Assembly: GCF_039954625.1 (NCBI RefSeq)
Contig: NZ_CP157199.1
Span: 2,542,001 to 2,606,000 of the forward strand
Direction of reading: 5' to 3'
Source: Pontimicrobium sp. SW4
GTDB lineage: Bacteria > Bacteroidota > Bacteroidia > Flavobacteriales > Flavobacteriaceae
DNA length: 64,000 nt
Every line of letters starts with the position of its first letter. Position 1 is the stretch's first letter. Of this stretch, positions 9,110-17,030 are shown one piece after another. The notes below the pieces were generated by a model. The model had not been told where the DNA came from, did not search any database, and worked only from the letters and a program-made list of their open reading frames with translations. The position numbers and the translations under genes are program-made.

Positions 9110-9502
9110 TTGAACTTATACCTATTAATAGCTGCCATTTTGTGTTTTGTTTTAGGACTTGTGCATTCATTTCTTGGAGAGTATTTAATTTTTAAGAAAA
9201 AAAGAAAAAAAGGAACTTTAGTTCCTTCAAAAGAAAGCATTGAACTAAAAGAAAGACATTTAAGAATACTGTGGGCTACTTGGCATTTGGCATCCTTTTT
9301 TGGATGGTGTATTGGTGCAATATTGATAAAAATAGCTGTGCTAGAAAGTCTACAAAACAAAGAACTCGTTGATTTCATAATACAATCAATTGTTTTTACA
9401 ATGATTTTTTCATCTGCATTGGTTTTAGTAGGTACTAAAGGCAAACATCCTGGATGGGTAGTTCTTTTATTAATCGGAATATTAACAATAATTGGATACT
9501 AA
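9110..9502 (+). CDS. Small integral membrane protein, unknown function
   Basis: A 130-residue protein with about four membrane segments (residues 4-25, 55-75, 86-105 and 112-130) and a basic cytoplasmic loop (FKKKRKKGTLVPSKESIELKERHL). No ATG is available at the N-terminus, so TTG at 9110 is the likely start; it lies 13 bases after the preceding stop. No family recognised. It sits between another small membrane protein and a methyltransferase whose C-terminal part is itself hydrophobic. Confidence 0.65.
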   Translation: MNLYLLIAAILCFVLGLVHSFLGEYLIFKKKRKKGTLVPSKESIELKERHLRILWATWHLASFFGWCIGAILIKIAVLESLQNKELVDFIIQSIVFTMIFSSALVLVGTKGKHPGWVVLLLIGILTIIGY

Positions 9503-9504
9503 AT

Positions 9505-10299
9505 ATGAAAAGAATACACTTATTTGAATTTGAAGACTTACAATGGTTCCCTAATTGGATTAGAATTTGCCTTACCCGACTTATAATGGTAATGCATAAA
9601 AAGTTTAAAACCAGTGAAGATATGGCGCAACTACTTTCAAACCTTATTGAGAAAACCAAGACTTCAACAATTATCGACTTATGCTCTGGAAGTGGAGGGC
9701 CAATGCTAGATGTACACCAATTACTACGAGATAAGCACAATATAAAAAACATAGAGTTAACCTTATCTGATCTGTATCCCAACCTAGAAGCTGCTAAAAC
9801 CATCAATAGTAAACAAAATGGTATTAATTACAGAACAACACCTTTAGATGCTACAAAACTTGAAAATGATGTTGTTGGATTATTAACAATGGTTGGCAGT
9901 TTTCATCATATGAAACCAGCAATGGCTAAATCAATTCTAAAAGAAGCTAAACAAAAAAAACAACCAATATGCATTATGGAAATTAACAAAAAGTTTCCTG
10001 TCGTTTTGTGGTGGCTATTCATTCCTTTAAGTACAATTCTATGCCTTTTTATTACACCTTTAGTAAAACCTTTAACGCTTAAACAAATTATTTTTACTTA
10101 CCTAATCCCTATAATACCAATATGCTTTGCTTGGGATGCTGTCATTACCAGCGGTCGTATTTATCGTTTAGATGATTTGAATTTGCTTCTAAAAGGATTA
10201 GACAATGATGAAAACTATACTTGGGAAAAAGGAATTATTAATAAAAAGACCGAAAAGGTTTATTTGATAGGATATCCAACAATAAACGGATATGCATAA
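9505..10299 (+). CDS. Class I SAM-dependent methyltransferase with C-terminal membrane segments
   Basis: The SAM-binding motif I is TIIDLCSGSGGPMLD near residue 57, followed by a class I methyltransferase layout with LTMVGSFHHM as the later strand motif. After about residue 165 come two membrane-spanning stretches (VVLWWLFIPLSTILCLFITPL and FTYLIPIIPICFAW), so the enzyme is probably tied to the membrane. The start at 9505 (MKRIHLFEFEDLQWF) lies two bases after the preceding stop; longer readings overlap the upstream gene. Substrate unknown. Confidence 0.82.
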   Translation: MKRIHLFEFEDLQWFPNWIRICLTRLIMVMHKKFKTSEDMAQLLSNLIEKTKTSTIIDLCSGSGGPMLDVHQLLRDKHNIKNIELTLSDLYPNLEAAKTINSKQNGINYRTTPLDATKLENDVVGLLTMVGSFHHMKPAMAKSILKEAKQKKQPICIMEINKKFPVVLWWLFIPLSTILCLFITPLVKPLTLKQIIFTYLIPIIPICFAWDAVITSGRIYRLDDLNLLLKGLDNDENYTWEKGIINKKTEKVYLIGYPTINGYA

Positions 10300-10311
10300 A
10301 ACCAATATAAA

Positions 10312-11052
10312 ATGAAAAAAATAATCGCACTTTTCTTAATCACTTTTGTAATCGTAAGTTGCTCAAAACAACCCAAAAACAAAGCACATAAAACACCAAC
10401 TACCAAAACTTCAATGCAAGAAAAAATGACAGGGAAATCTATCAACAAAAACTTACCTACAATTGGAATATTAATATTTGAAAGCGTAATAATCAATGAA
10501 GTTGTAGCTCCGTTAGATGTCTTTTCCAATCCAAATATGGACAATGAACATCTTTTTAACGTAATCACCATTGCAACAGAAAATAGAACCTACACGAGTG
10601 CTCACGGATTAAAAATATCACCTGATTATGTGATTGAAAACATTCCTGAGCTAAAAGTTTTAGTTGTACCAAGTTCGTACAATCCTGCCGACCTAACTTC
10701 AGATAAAAAACTGGTAGAATTTGTTCGAGAACAAAACAAAACAACTGAATATATTGCCAGCCATTGTGCAGGAGCTTTTTTAATTGGAGAAGCTGGAATT
10801 GCAGACCATAAAGAAATCGTTACTTATGTTACCGGAGGAGAGTCTTTGAAAATAGATTATCCCAATCTTATAGTTGCAGACGATAGTAAAGTTTCGGTTG
10901 TTCAAGACGGAAAGTTTATTTCTTCAAATGGGAGTTTGGTAAGTTACATAGCATCATTTGATTTGTTAGAAAAGTTAACCAGCAAAGAACACAGAGCTTT
11001 TGTTGAGTCGGCAATATTGTTTGATAGATTAATAGATACCCATGAAAAATAA
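10312..11052 (+). CDS. DJ-1/PfpI-family lipoprotein
   Basis: The N-terminus (MKKIIALFLITFVIVSCSK) is a lipoprotein signal with the lipobox VVSC-like end IVSC, so the protein is likely anchored in a membrane. The remaining 220 residues form a DJ-1/PfpI glutamine amidotransferase-like domain with the nucleophile elbow ASHCAGAFLIGEAG, Cys152. Soluble relatives include glyoxalase III-type enzymes and the sensing domains of GlxA-like regulators; a secreted version is less usual. It overlaps the FAD monooxygenase start by 11 bases. Confidence 0.82.
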   Translation: MKKIIALFLITFVIVSCSKQPKNKAHKTPTTKTSMQEKMTGKSINKNLPTIGILIFESVIINEVVAPLDVFSNPNMDNEHLFNVITIATENRTYTSAHGLKISPDYVIENIPELKVLVVPSSYNPADLTSDKKLVEFVREQNKTTEYIASHCAGAFLIGEAGIADHKEIVTYVTGGESLKIDYPNLIVADDSKVSVVQDGKFISSNGSLVSYIASFDLLEKLTSKEHRAFVESAILFDRLIDTHEK

Positions 11053-12214
11053 TATCTCAATAATTGGAGGAGGAATTGGAGGGTTAGTAACTGCTTTATC
11101 TTTTGATAAATTAAACATTTCATATAAACTATATGAAAGAGCAGCACAATTAGAAGCTGTTGGGGCAGGAATATGGCTATCCCCAAATGCATTGCAAGTA
11201 TTGGAATGGATTAATCCTATTTTATTAAAAGAAATTCAAGATGCTGGAAATTCTTTTAATAGAATTTTAGTGGCTGACCATAAATTAAACCCAATATCAG
11301 ACTCTAATCAAAATTTTGTTCGAGAAAAATTTGGTTACACCACTATGGCAATCCATAGAGGAAAACTACAGCAAATTTTGTATAAATATGTACAACAAGA
11401 TACTATTGAGCTAAATAAAAATTTTGCCGGATATTCTCAAAATAGCGATAAATCACTAAGGGTAAAATTCACAGATAGCTCTTTTATAGATACAGGTTCT
11501 ATAATTGGTGTAGACGGAATTAATTCTAAAGTAAGAAAACAATTATTTCCTAATAGCAAATTAAGGTATTCGGGGCAAACCTGCTGGAGGGGAGTTTCGG
11601 ATTATAATATAAAAAGTGAATTAAAATCTGTTGGTTTTACATTATGGGGTAAAAAATTACAGTTTGGTGTCTCAAAAATTTCTGAAGGAAAAGTATATTG
11701 GTTTGCTGTAAAATTGAGCGAACCTAACTTGACCGACGACAAAGAAAACTTAAAGAACACTTTAACTAATATGTTTGCAGAGTTTCATCCTCTTGTAAAT
11801 GATTTGATTGCACATACAGCAAACAATAACATATTTAGAGGCGACCTTTCCGATTTAGAAATACTAAACAAATGGAATTCGGAAAATATCTGTTTAATCG
11901 GAGACGCTGCACATAGTATGACTCCAGATTTAGGGCAAGGTGGTGCTCAAGCTATAGAAGATGCTTATTATTTATCCAATTTTATCTATAATTCAAGAAA
12001 TTTAGAAACAGCATACGATACATTTTATAAGTATAGAAAACCGAAAGTCGAAAAATTAGTTAAACAATCAAGACTTACTTCAAAAATCGCAATAACAAAC
12101 AGGTTTTTGGAAATAATTAGAAATTTTATCCTTAAAAACACCCCCGAATTTTATATAAAAAAACAGATGGTGGAATTATATACCTTGGATAAAACTATTA
12201 CCAACAATGTCTAA
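11042..12214 (+). CDS. FAD-dependent monooxygenase
   Basis: Group A flavoprotein monooxygenase of 390 residues, related to salicylate hydroxylase, zeaxanthin epoxidase and TetX-type enzymes. The FAD/NAD(P)H motifs are intact: GGGIGGLVTALSF at residues 9-21, the middle block IIGVDGINSKVRK near 155 and GDAAHSMTPDLGQGGAQAIED near 285. The substrate is not evident. It is the last gene of the cluster behind the FNR-type operator. A diverged copy of its last 48 codons lies downstream at 12820-12987. Confidence 0.88.
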   Translation: MKNNISIIGGGIGGLVTALSFDKLNISYKLYERAAQLEAVGAGIWLSPNALQVLEWINPILLKEIQDAGNSFNRILVADHKLNPISDSNQNFVREKFGYTTMAIHRGKLQQILYKYVQQDTIELNKNFAGYSQNSDKSLRVKFTDSSFIDTGSIIGVDGINSKVRKQLFPNSKLRYSGQTCWRGVSDYNIKSELKSVGFTLWGKKLQFGVSKISEGKVYWFAVKLSEPNLTDDKENLKNTLTNMFAEFHPLVNDLIAHTANNNIFRGDLSDLEILNKWNSENICLIGDAAHSMTPDLGQGGAQAIEDAYYLSNFIYNSRNLETAYDTFYKYRKPKVEKLVKQSRLTSKIAITNRFLEIIRNFILKNTPEFYIKKQMVELYTLDKTITNNV

Positions 12215-12288
12215 GCCGAATAAAGTGATTTTAAAAGTAAATATTATTGGCTCTACCGACAAACCACATTATTTAAAAATAACATAAA

Positions 12289-12807
12289 ATGATTTTAGAA
12301 AAACGAGAGTACAAATTAGGGATAAGATATGGAATCATACTAGGCATAATTGTAGTTACTATTGGCATAACTAGATATACAACGGGAATGATTTTTAATG
12401 AAGATCAAAGATTAAGTTATCTATATTGGGTAATATTCTTGATAGCCAGTTTATTTTCAGTAACTAACGCTAAAAAGTCTAACAATGAATTTTCGTTGAA
12501 ACATGCGATTAAATTGGGTATCACAATTGGTTTTGTAAGCAGTTCAATTTATCTGTTATACCTTATTGTCTTAAACTATTTTGTTGACCCTGAATTACCT
12601 GAAAAGCTAATAGAGATTTCAAGACAAAGAATGATGGGACAAAACAATGAATTAACCTCAGACCAAATTAAAGAAATTGACCTCAAGAAAAGCTCATCAA
12701 ATCCAATTGTTAGAGGTGTAATTTACATAGTAGTATCTACCTTTTTTGGAATAATTTATTCATCTATGGGATGGATAATTGTAAAACTGAAAAACAGAAA
12801 AAGGTAG
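12289..12807 (+). CDS. DUF4199-type membrane protein
   Basis: A 172-residue protein with four membrane segments (about 12-32, 44-60, 75-97 and 141-165) and a charged loop between the third and fourth (QRMMGQNNELTSDQIKEIDLKKSS). Layout and the loop resemble DUF4199 proteins of Bacteroidota, whose function is unknown. It is flanked by the intact monooxygenase gene and by the remnant of a second one, so it may have replaced most of that second gene. Confidence 0.75.
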   Translation: MILEKREYKLGIRYGIILGIIVVTIGITRYTTGMIFNEDQRLSYLYWVIFLIASLFSVTNAKKSNNEFSLKHAIKLGITIGFVSSSIYLLYLIVLNYFVDPELPEKLIEISRQRMMGQNNELTSDQIKEIDLKKSSSNPIVRGVIYIVVSTFFGIIYSSMGWIIVKLKNRKR

Positions 12808-12819
12808 TTAACATTAAAT

Positions 12820-12987
12820 AAAATTACTAAACAATCAAGATTTACGTCAAAAATCGCAATAACAAACAGATTTATGGAGATAATTAGAAGTTTTATTCTT
12901 AAAAATGCTCCTGAATCGTATATGAAAAAACAGATGGTTAAATTGTATTCATTAGATAAGGCTATTGCTGTCAAAATACAAAATTAG
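12820..12987 (+). pseudogene. Remnant 3' end of a second FAD monooxygenase gene
   Basis: From 12829 to 12972 the sequence aligns without gaps to 12062-12205, the 3' end of the intact monooxygenase: by hand about 118 of 144 bases and 36 of 48 codons agree. The reading frame is still open (KQSRFTSKIAITNRFMEII and on) and ends at a TAG at 12985-12987, but no start codon or N-terminal domains exist. It is the tail of a diverged tandem paralogue, not a fresh duplication. Upstream homology ends near 12820. Confidence 0.85.
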
Positions 12988-13089
12988 TAAATACTTCTAA
13001 ACCAATGATACCCTAAACTCGTTATACAATAAATCGTATCTTTAATTTTTACTCTATTATCTATATTTTTAGAGATTTTTAATTCCAGT

Positions 13090-14031
13090 ATGAAGAAATT
13101 TTTTCCAATAATATGTATTGTTGTTCTATCGATAACTGCATGTAGTTTTGATGCTATAGATAAAACACCTACTAAGGTAACGAATGAATCTAAGCCTGTA
13201 GGAGAATTTATTGATAATTGGACATTTAACGTATTTTCAAAAACTTCTTTTGATTTTGAAGAAGCTAAATTCAGATTATGGTTACCTGAAGATGAAGAAA
13301 ACATAAGAGCTATTTTAGTTTTATTAAGCTTCCATAACGGAAGTACTTTTGGAGATATGACTTTAGAAGAATGGCAAACTTATGCGAAAGATGAAAAACT
13401 AGGGCTATTAGGAGTTACACTTAGAGGCGGCAATTATCCTGATGTAAGTATGGGCAGTGGAGAAGCTTTAATTAAAGCTCTTGACACCATAACTTATAAG
13501 AACAACATCCCAGATATAGGCAAACTACCCTTACTATTAAAAGGCTATTCTGCTGGAGGTGTTTTTAGTTATAATTTTTCACATTTAAAACCTGAACGTG
13601 TTATTGCTTTTGTAAACATACGAGGCGGTGGTATTAACCCAACATCTAATACAAATAATAATGTACCTGGTTTGATGTTATTGGGAGAGAATGATGAATC
13701 TTCAAGAAATCAACGAATGACAGATGTGGTGCTTTCAAAACGAGCTGAAGGCAACTTATATGGTTTAGCTATAGAACCTGATATGGATCACTTTGGAGGT
13801 TTATTTACTTCTTGGAGACTAACTAGAGCTTTTTTCTCAGCTGCTTTAGATAAAAGACTTACACCAGAAACTAATACTCTTAACAATATTCAAGAGAATT
13901 CTGGTTGGTTAGGCAATAATACAACTAAAGAAATTCATGCTTTTGATAATTATCCAAACGCTACAATAGAAGCTTCATGGCTTATTGACGAAACCTTTGC
14001 GGAAAAATGGAAGGCATATCAGGAAAATTAG
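13090..14031 (+). CDS. Lipoprotein with alpha/beta hydrolase fold
   Basis: A 313-residue protein with a lipoprotein signal (MKKFFPIICIVVLSITACS). The mature part has an alpha/beta hydrolase layout: an oxyanion-region block ILVLLSFHNGS near residue 78, the nucleophile elbow KGYSAGGVFSYN near 156, and DMDHFGG near 238 as the probable histidine region. Related proteins are esterases or phospholipase/feruloyl esterase-like enzymes. Substrate unknown. It is separate from the cluster upstream and runs towards gldC. Confidence 0.75.
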   Translation: MKKFFPIICIVVLSITACSFDAIDKTPTKVTNESKPVGEFIDNWTFNVFSKTSFDFEEAKFRLWLPEDEENIRAILVLLSFHNGSTFGDMTLEEWQTYAKDEKLGLLGVTLRGGNYPDVSMGSGEALIKALDTITYKNNIPDIGKLPLLLKGYSAGGVFSYNFSHLKPERVIAFVNIRGGGINPTSNTNNNVPGLMLLGENDESSRNQRMTDVVLSKRAEGNLYGLAIEPDMDHFGGLFTSWRLTRAFFSAALDKRLTPETNTLNNIQENSGWLGNNTTKEIHAFDNYPNATIEASWLIDETFAEKWKAYQEN

Positions 14032-14077
14032 TTTGTTATATTAAGTTTTGTGGCTTTCTACAAAGTATATTTGTAAA

Positions 14078-14413
14078 TTACTTTTTAAGCTCCAATTTTT
14101 CAGCAAAATAATCACAAAAATCTTTCATGGTTGCAGTCATTTTTTCGTCTTGTGTGGCACGATTAAAAGTATCACTCATACTAACTAAGGTTTGGTGAAA
14201 GAACAATTTCATTTCATCTACTGGCATGTCTTTAGTCCAAAGATCTATACGTAAAGATTCTTGTTTTTTACTATCCCAAACTGAAAGCATTATAGCTTTA
14301 GCTTCTTCATTGGCAATACCCCCATCTTGAGCTGACCATTTTAACTTTTCTGGGATTCTGTTTTCATCTAATTCTACATTCAATTCAATTTTAGATGTAT
14401 GTGTTTGCGCCAT
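14078..14413 (-). CDS. gldC: Gliding motility protein GldC
   Basis: A 111-residue protein without signal peptide that matches GldC of flavobacteria in length and in the blocks SKIELNVELDENRIPEKLKWSA and DGGIANEEAKAIMLSVWD. In Flavobacterium johnsoniae gldC adjoins gldB and increases gliding efficiency without being strictly required. The start overlaps the gldB stop by one base, which supports a two-gene operon. Confidence 0.93.
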   Translation of the reverse strand: MAQTHTSKIELNVELDENRIPEKLKWSAQDGGIANEEAKAIMLSVWDSKKQESLRIDLWTKDMPVDEMKLFFHQTLVSMSDTFNRATQDEKMTATMKDFCDYFAEKLELKK

Positions 14414-15372
14414 TATTTACGTGGTTTAAAGTTTGCTTTATTAAAAATATCTTCTGCACTCATGCTTAAAATCTCTTGAAGTGTTGCATCATTATTTTTT
14501 GCATACGCTCTTACTATTTGCCAGCCAATATACTGTCCTAAACGACCAGGGGATTCACCATCTAATTCTAAATTAAACTTCGAAAAAGGTGCTGGATTTA
14601 TAAATCTTGCTGGCAATTTATTATCAGTACTAAATAACATTTCATTTTCTACAAAATGCTGCCAAATATTTTCTTCGTTAACAGTTGCCCAATCTAATTG
14701 CTCTTTGGTATAACCTACTTTTATTTCGTCTGGTGTATCTGGAAGCATTACATCTTTAAAATAAAGTGTCTTACCAAAATATATCATTTCATCTAGTAAT
14801 GTTTTTCGTTTAGGCTGATAGATATATTTTTCAGCATAACTAAAAGCCAAATCTGGAACTATTTGGTCTTTATCCATGTTTAATTTAATGTAATCATATA
14901 TATCATAATAAAAATCATGACTTGCTCCCAAATAAGTATCTAAAGCAATAAGAGTAATAGTATCTGTTACAATCACTTTGTTTCTATAATCTACATCGTT
15001 AGTAACAGTTATCACTCTTGGTGTTTTAAACTCTTTGAAGTAATATTTTAGATGCTGAAAGAAACTATAAATATCATCCTCTGTATTTTTAAAATCACCA
15101 TGTGTTTTATCTACCTCAAAGTTTAATTGTTGTTGCAAAGTATCTTGAATTCTATTTATCCAAATCGAATCGTTATAACGTTTAGAAAACATAAACGGAT
15201 ATGCTTGCTTCAAGTTTGGTAAAGATGCTTCATCAGCATTAGCAAATAACCTATCAAATCTTTCAACAGTCATGTCTATATCTATAGCAGCTATCTCTTT
15301 TTCTACTTTAGACGTGCTATCACATGACATTAAAACAATTGTAACAAGTAAAATTATATGAAATCTTTTCAT
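14413..15372 (-). CDS. gldB: Gliding motility lipoprotein GldB
   Basis: Membrane-anchored lipoprotein needed for gliding in flavobacteria. The start at 15372 is preferred because it gives a compact lipoprotein signal (MKRFHIILLVTIVLMSCDS); an in-frame ATG at 15402 would add ten residues before it. The rest (about 300 residues) shows GldB features such as VERFDRLFANADEASLPNLK and the C-terminal PGRLGQYIGWQIVRAYAKNN. It is divergent from nadE; a TACCTTTG element lies on this strand at 15450-15443. Confidence 0.92.
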   Translation of the reverse strand: MKRFHIILLVTIVLMSCDSTSKVEKEIAAIDIDMTVERFDRLFANADEASLPNLKQAYPFMFSKRYNDSIWINRIQDTLQQQLNFEVDKTHGDFKNTEDDIYSFFQHLKYYFKEFKTPRVITVTNDVDYRNKVIVTDTITLIALDTYLGASHDFYYDIYDYIKLNMDKDQIVPDLAFSYAEKYIYQPKRKTLLDEMIYFGKTLYFKDVMLPDTPDEIKVGYTKEQLDWATVNEENIWQHFVENEMLFSTDNKLPARFINPAPFSKFNLELDGESPGRLGQYIGWQIVRAYAKNNDATLQEILSMSAEDIFNKANFKPRK

Positions 15373-15442
15373 AAGACTAAGGATATCAAACTTAAACGAC
15401 ATTAATTTTTATTAATTATTCTATTGGTTTATTTTTGTTGAG

Positions 15443-15450
15443 CAAAGGTA
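15443..15450 (-). promoter_or_regulatory. Possible -7 element for gldB-gldC
   Basis: On the minus strand the sequence reads TACCTTTG, an exact TAnnTTTG match about 70 bases before the preferred gldB start. No TTG occurs at a standard distance upstream, so the assignment is tentative. Confidence 0.35.
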
Positions 15451-15478
15451 CTATTCTTTACACAAAAAACCTTACCAA

Positions 15479-16276
15479 ATGAATACCGAAAAAGTAACCC
15501 AACATATCGTACAGTGGCTTAAAGATTATGCAGAAAAGGCAAAAGTAAATGGATTTGTTATTGGTATTTCTGGAGGCATTGACTCGGCAGTTACATCTAC
15601 ATTATGTGCAGAAACTGGACTGAAGGTTTTATGTGTCGAAATGCCTATACATCAAGCTGAAAGTCATGTTAGTAGAGGTCAAGAACATATAGCTCAATTA
15701 AAAGAGCGATATCCAAATGTCTCGGATATTAAAGTTGATTTAACACCAGTTTTCGAAGAGTTTAAAACCGAAGTCTCATTAGATGGGAAACAGGCAACAG
15801 TTGATATGGCATTGGCAAATACTAGAGCTCGTTTACGAATGACAACACTATATTATCATGCAGGTTTATTAGGCTTGTTGGTTGCAGGAACTGGAAATAA
15901 AGTTGAGGATTTTGGTGTTGGTTTCTATACAAAGTATGGTGATGGAGGTGTTGATTTGAGCCCAATAGCAGATTTAGTAAAATCTGAAGTCTACAAAATT
16001 GGCGAGTATTTAAAAGTCCCAAAATCTATTATGAAAGCTGCTCCAAGCGATGGCTTATTTGGAGATGCAAGAAGTGATGAAGACCAAATTGGTGCTAATT
16101 ATGATGAATTAGAATGGGCTATGAAAATGGATAATCAAGGAAAAAATATTGAAAATTTTTCAGGTAGAAAAAAAGAAGTATTCAGCATCTTTAAACGCTA
16201 TAATTCAGCCAATAAGCACAAAATGATTCCAATTCCAATTTGCAAAATACCTCAGGAATTAAAGGCTTCGAGATAA
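15479..16276 (+). CDS. nadE: NAD synthetase, ammonia-dependent
   Basis: Converts nicotinate adenine dinucleotide to NAD with ATP and ammonia in the cytoplasm. The 265 residues lack a glutaminase domain. The PP-loop SGGIDSAVTS near residue 29 binds ATP, and LVAGTGNKVEDFGVGFYTKYGDGGVDLSPI near 138 is the NaAD-binding block of the family. It is next to gldB, an arrangement I recall from other flavobacteria. Its stop codon lies inside a perfect 24-base palindrome. Confidence 0.95.
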   Translation: MNTEKVTQHIVQWLKDYAEKAKVNGFVIGISGGIDSAVTSTLCAETGLKVLCVEMPIHQAESHVSRGQEHIAQLKERYPNVSDIKVDLTPVFEEFKTEVSLDGKQATVDMALANTRARLRMTTLYYHAGLLGLLVAGTGNKVEDFGVGFYTKYGDGGVDLSPIADLVKSEVYKIGEYLKVPKSIMKAAPSDGLFGDARSDEDQIGANYDELEWAMKMDNQGKNIENFSGRKKEVFSIFKRYNSANKHKMIPIPICKIPQELKASR

Positions 16277-16290
16277 AATTTTATCTCGAA
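16267..16290. repeat. Perfect 24-bp palindrome over the nadE stop
   Basis: TTCGAGATAAAA is followed directly by its exact reverse complement TTTTATCTCGAA. The nadE stop codon is at 16274-16276 inside it. In RNA it would form a stem of eight or more pairs. No uridine run follows at once, so it is not a standard intrinsic terminator, though a T9 run occurs about 20 bases later. Confidence 0.6.
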
Positions 16291-16345
16291 AAATAAAAAT
16301 TTACGCTTTTTTTTTGTAACTTTAATAATCTCCATTTTAAATATA

Positions 16346-16365
16346 AACTTAATCTTAGTTAAGTT
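16346..16365. repeat. Inverted repeat upstream of the response regulator gene
   Basis: AACTTAA and TTAAGTT are exact 7-base arms separated by TCTTAG, 35 bases before the regulator start. It has the size of a dimeric LuxR-type operator and may be an autoregulatory site; this is inference from position only. Confidence 0.4.
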
Positions 16366-16400
16366 ATGTTTCCCTAATTACTAATTTAAAAACACTAATC

Positions 16401-17030
16401 ATGATTAAGGTATTGGTTGCAGATCATCATCCTATCATTAGAACTGGACTAAAAATGCTTTTCGATAACTCTCCTGACATTCAGGTGGTTGGCAGTGTAA
16501 CTACTGGAAAAGAATTGTTTGATTTTGTAGGAAAACACAGCGTAGATGTTGTCCTTTCTGAAATAGATTTACCAGAATTAAACGGAATTACAGCTCTAAG
16601 AACTCTCAAAAAAGAATACAGCGACGTAAAAGTTATTATGTTTAGCATACATCCTGAAGAAATTTATGCTGTTAGTACCATAAAAGCTGGTGCGTCCGGA
16701 TATTTAACCAAAACAGTAAGTACGCAAACCATTAAAGATGCTATTTTAAAAGTATATAATGGTGGTATTTACATTAGCAATAATTTAGCACAACGTTTGG
16801 CTTTTGACGAACGTGGTAATAAACCAAGTAAACTTTATAAAAAATTATCTACGCGTGAAGTTGAAGTTTTAAAACTTCTCTCATCTGGAAGACGAAATAA
16901 AGAAATTGCTAAAGAGTTAGATATTAATGAGAAAACCGTAAGCACTTACAAAGCGCGATTAATGAGAAAACTAAATGTTACAAATTTAGTTGACTTAGTT
17001 AATCAAGCACGACATTTGGAATTGGGTTAA
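16401..17030 (+). CDS. NarL/FixJ-type response regulator with degenerate receiver
   Basis: The 209 residues comprise a receiver domain (about 1-120) and a LuxR-type helix-turn-helix (about 145-205; LSTREVEVLKLLSSGRRNKEIAKELDINEKTVSTYKARLM region). Two key receiver positions are altered: the acidic pair reads DH (Asp8, His9) and the phospho-accepting Asp is Glu54 (VVLSEIDLP). The switch Ser (VIMFS) and the conserved Lys (GYLTK) remain. Phosphorylation is therefore doubtful, and the protein may be constitutively active or respond to something else. No histidine kinase is adjacent. It ends one base before the convergent dnaG stop. Confidence 0.9.
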   Translation: MIKVLVADHHPIIRTGLKMLFDNSPDIQVVGSVTTGKELFDFVGKHSVDVVLSEIDLPELNGITALRTLKKEYSDVKVIMFSIHPEEIYAVSTIKAGASGYLTKTVSTQTIKDAILKVYNGGIYISNNLAQRLAFDERGNKPSKLYKKLSTREVEVLKLLSSGRRNKEIAKELDINEKTVSTYKARLMRKLNVTNLVDLVNQARHLELG

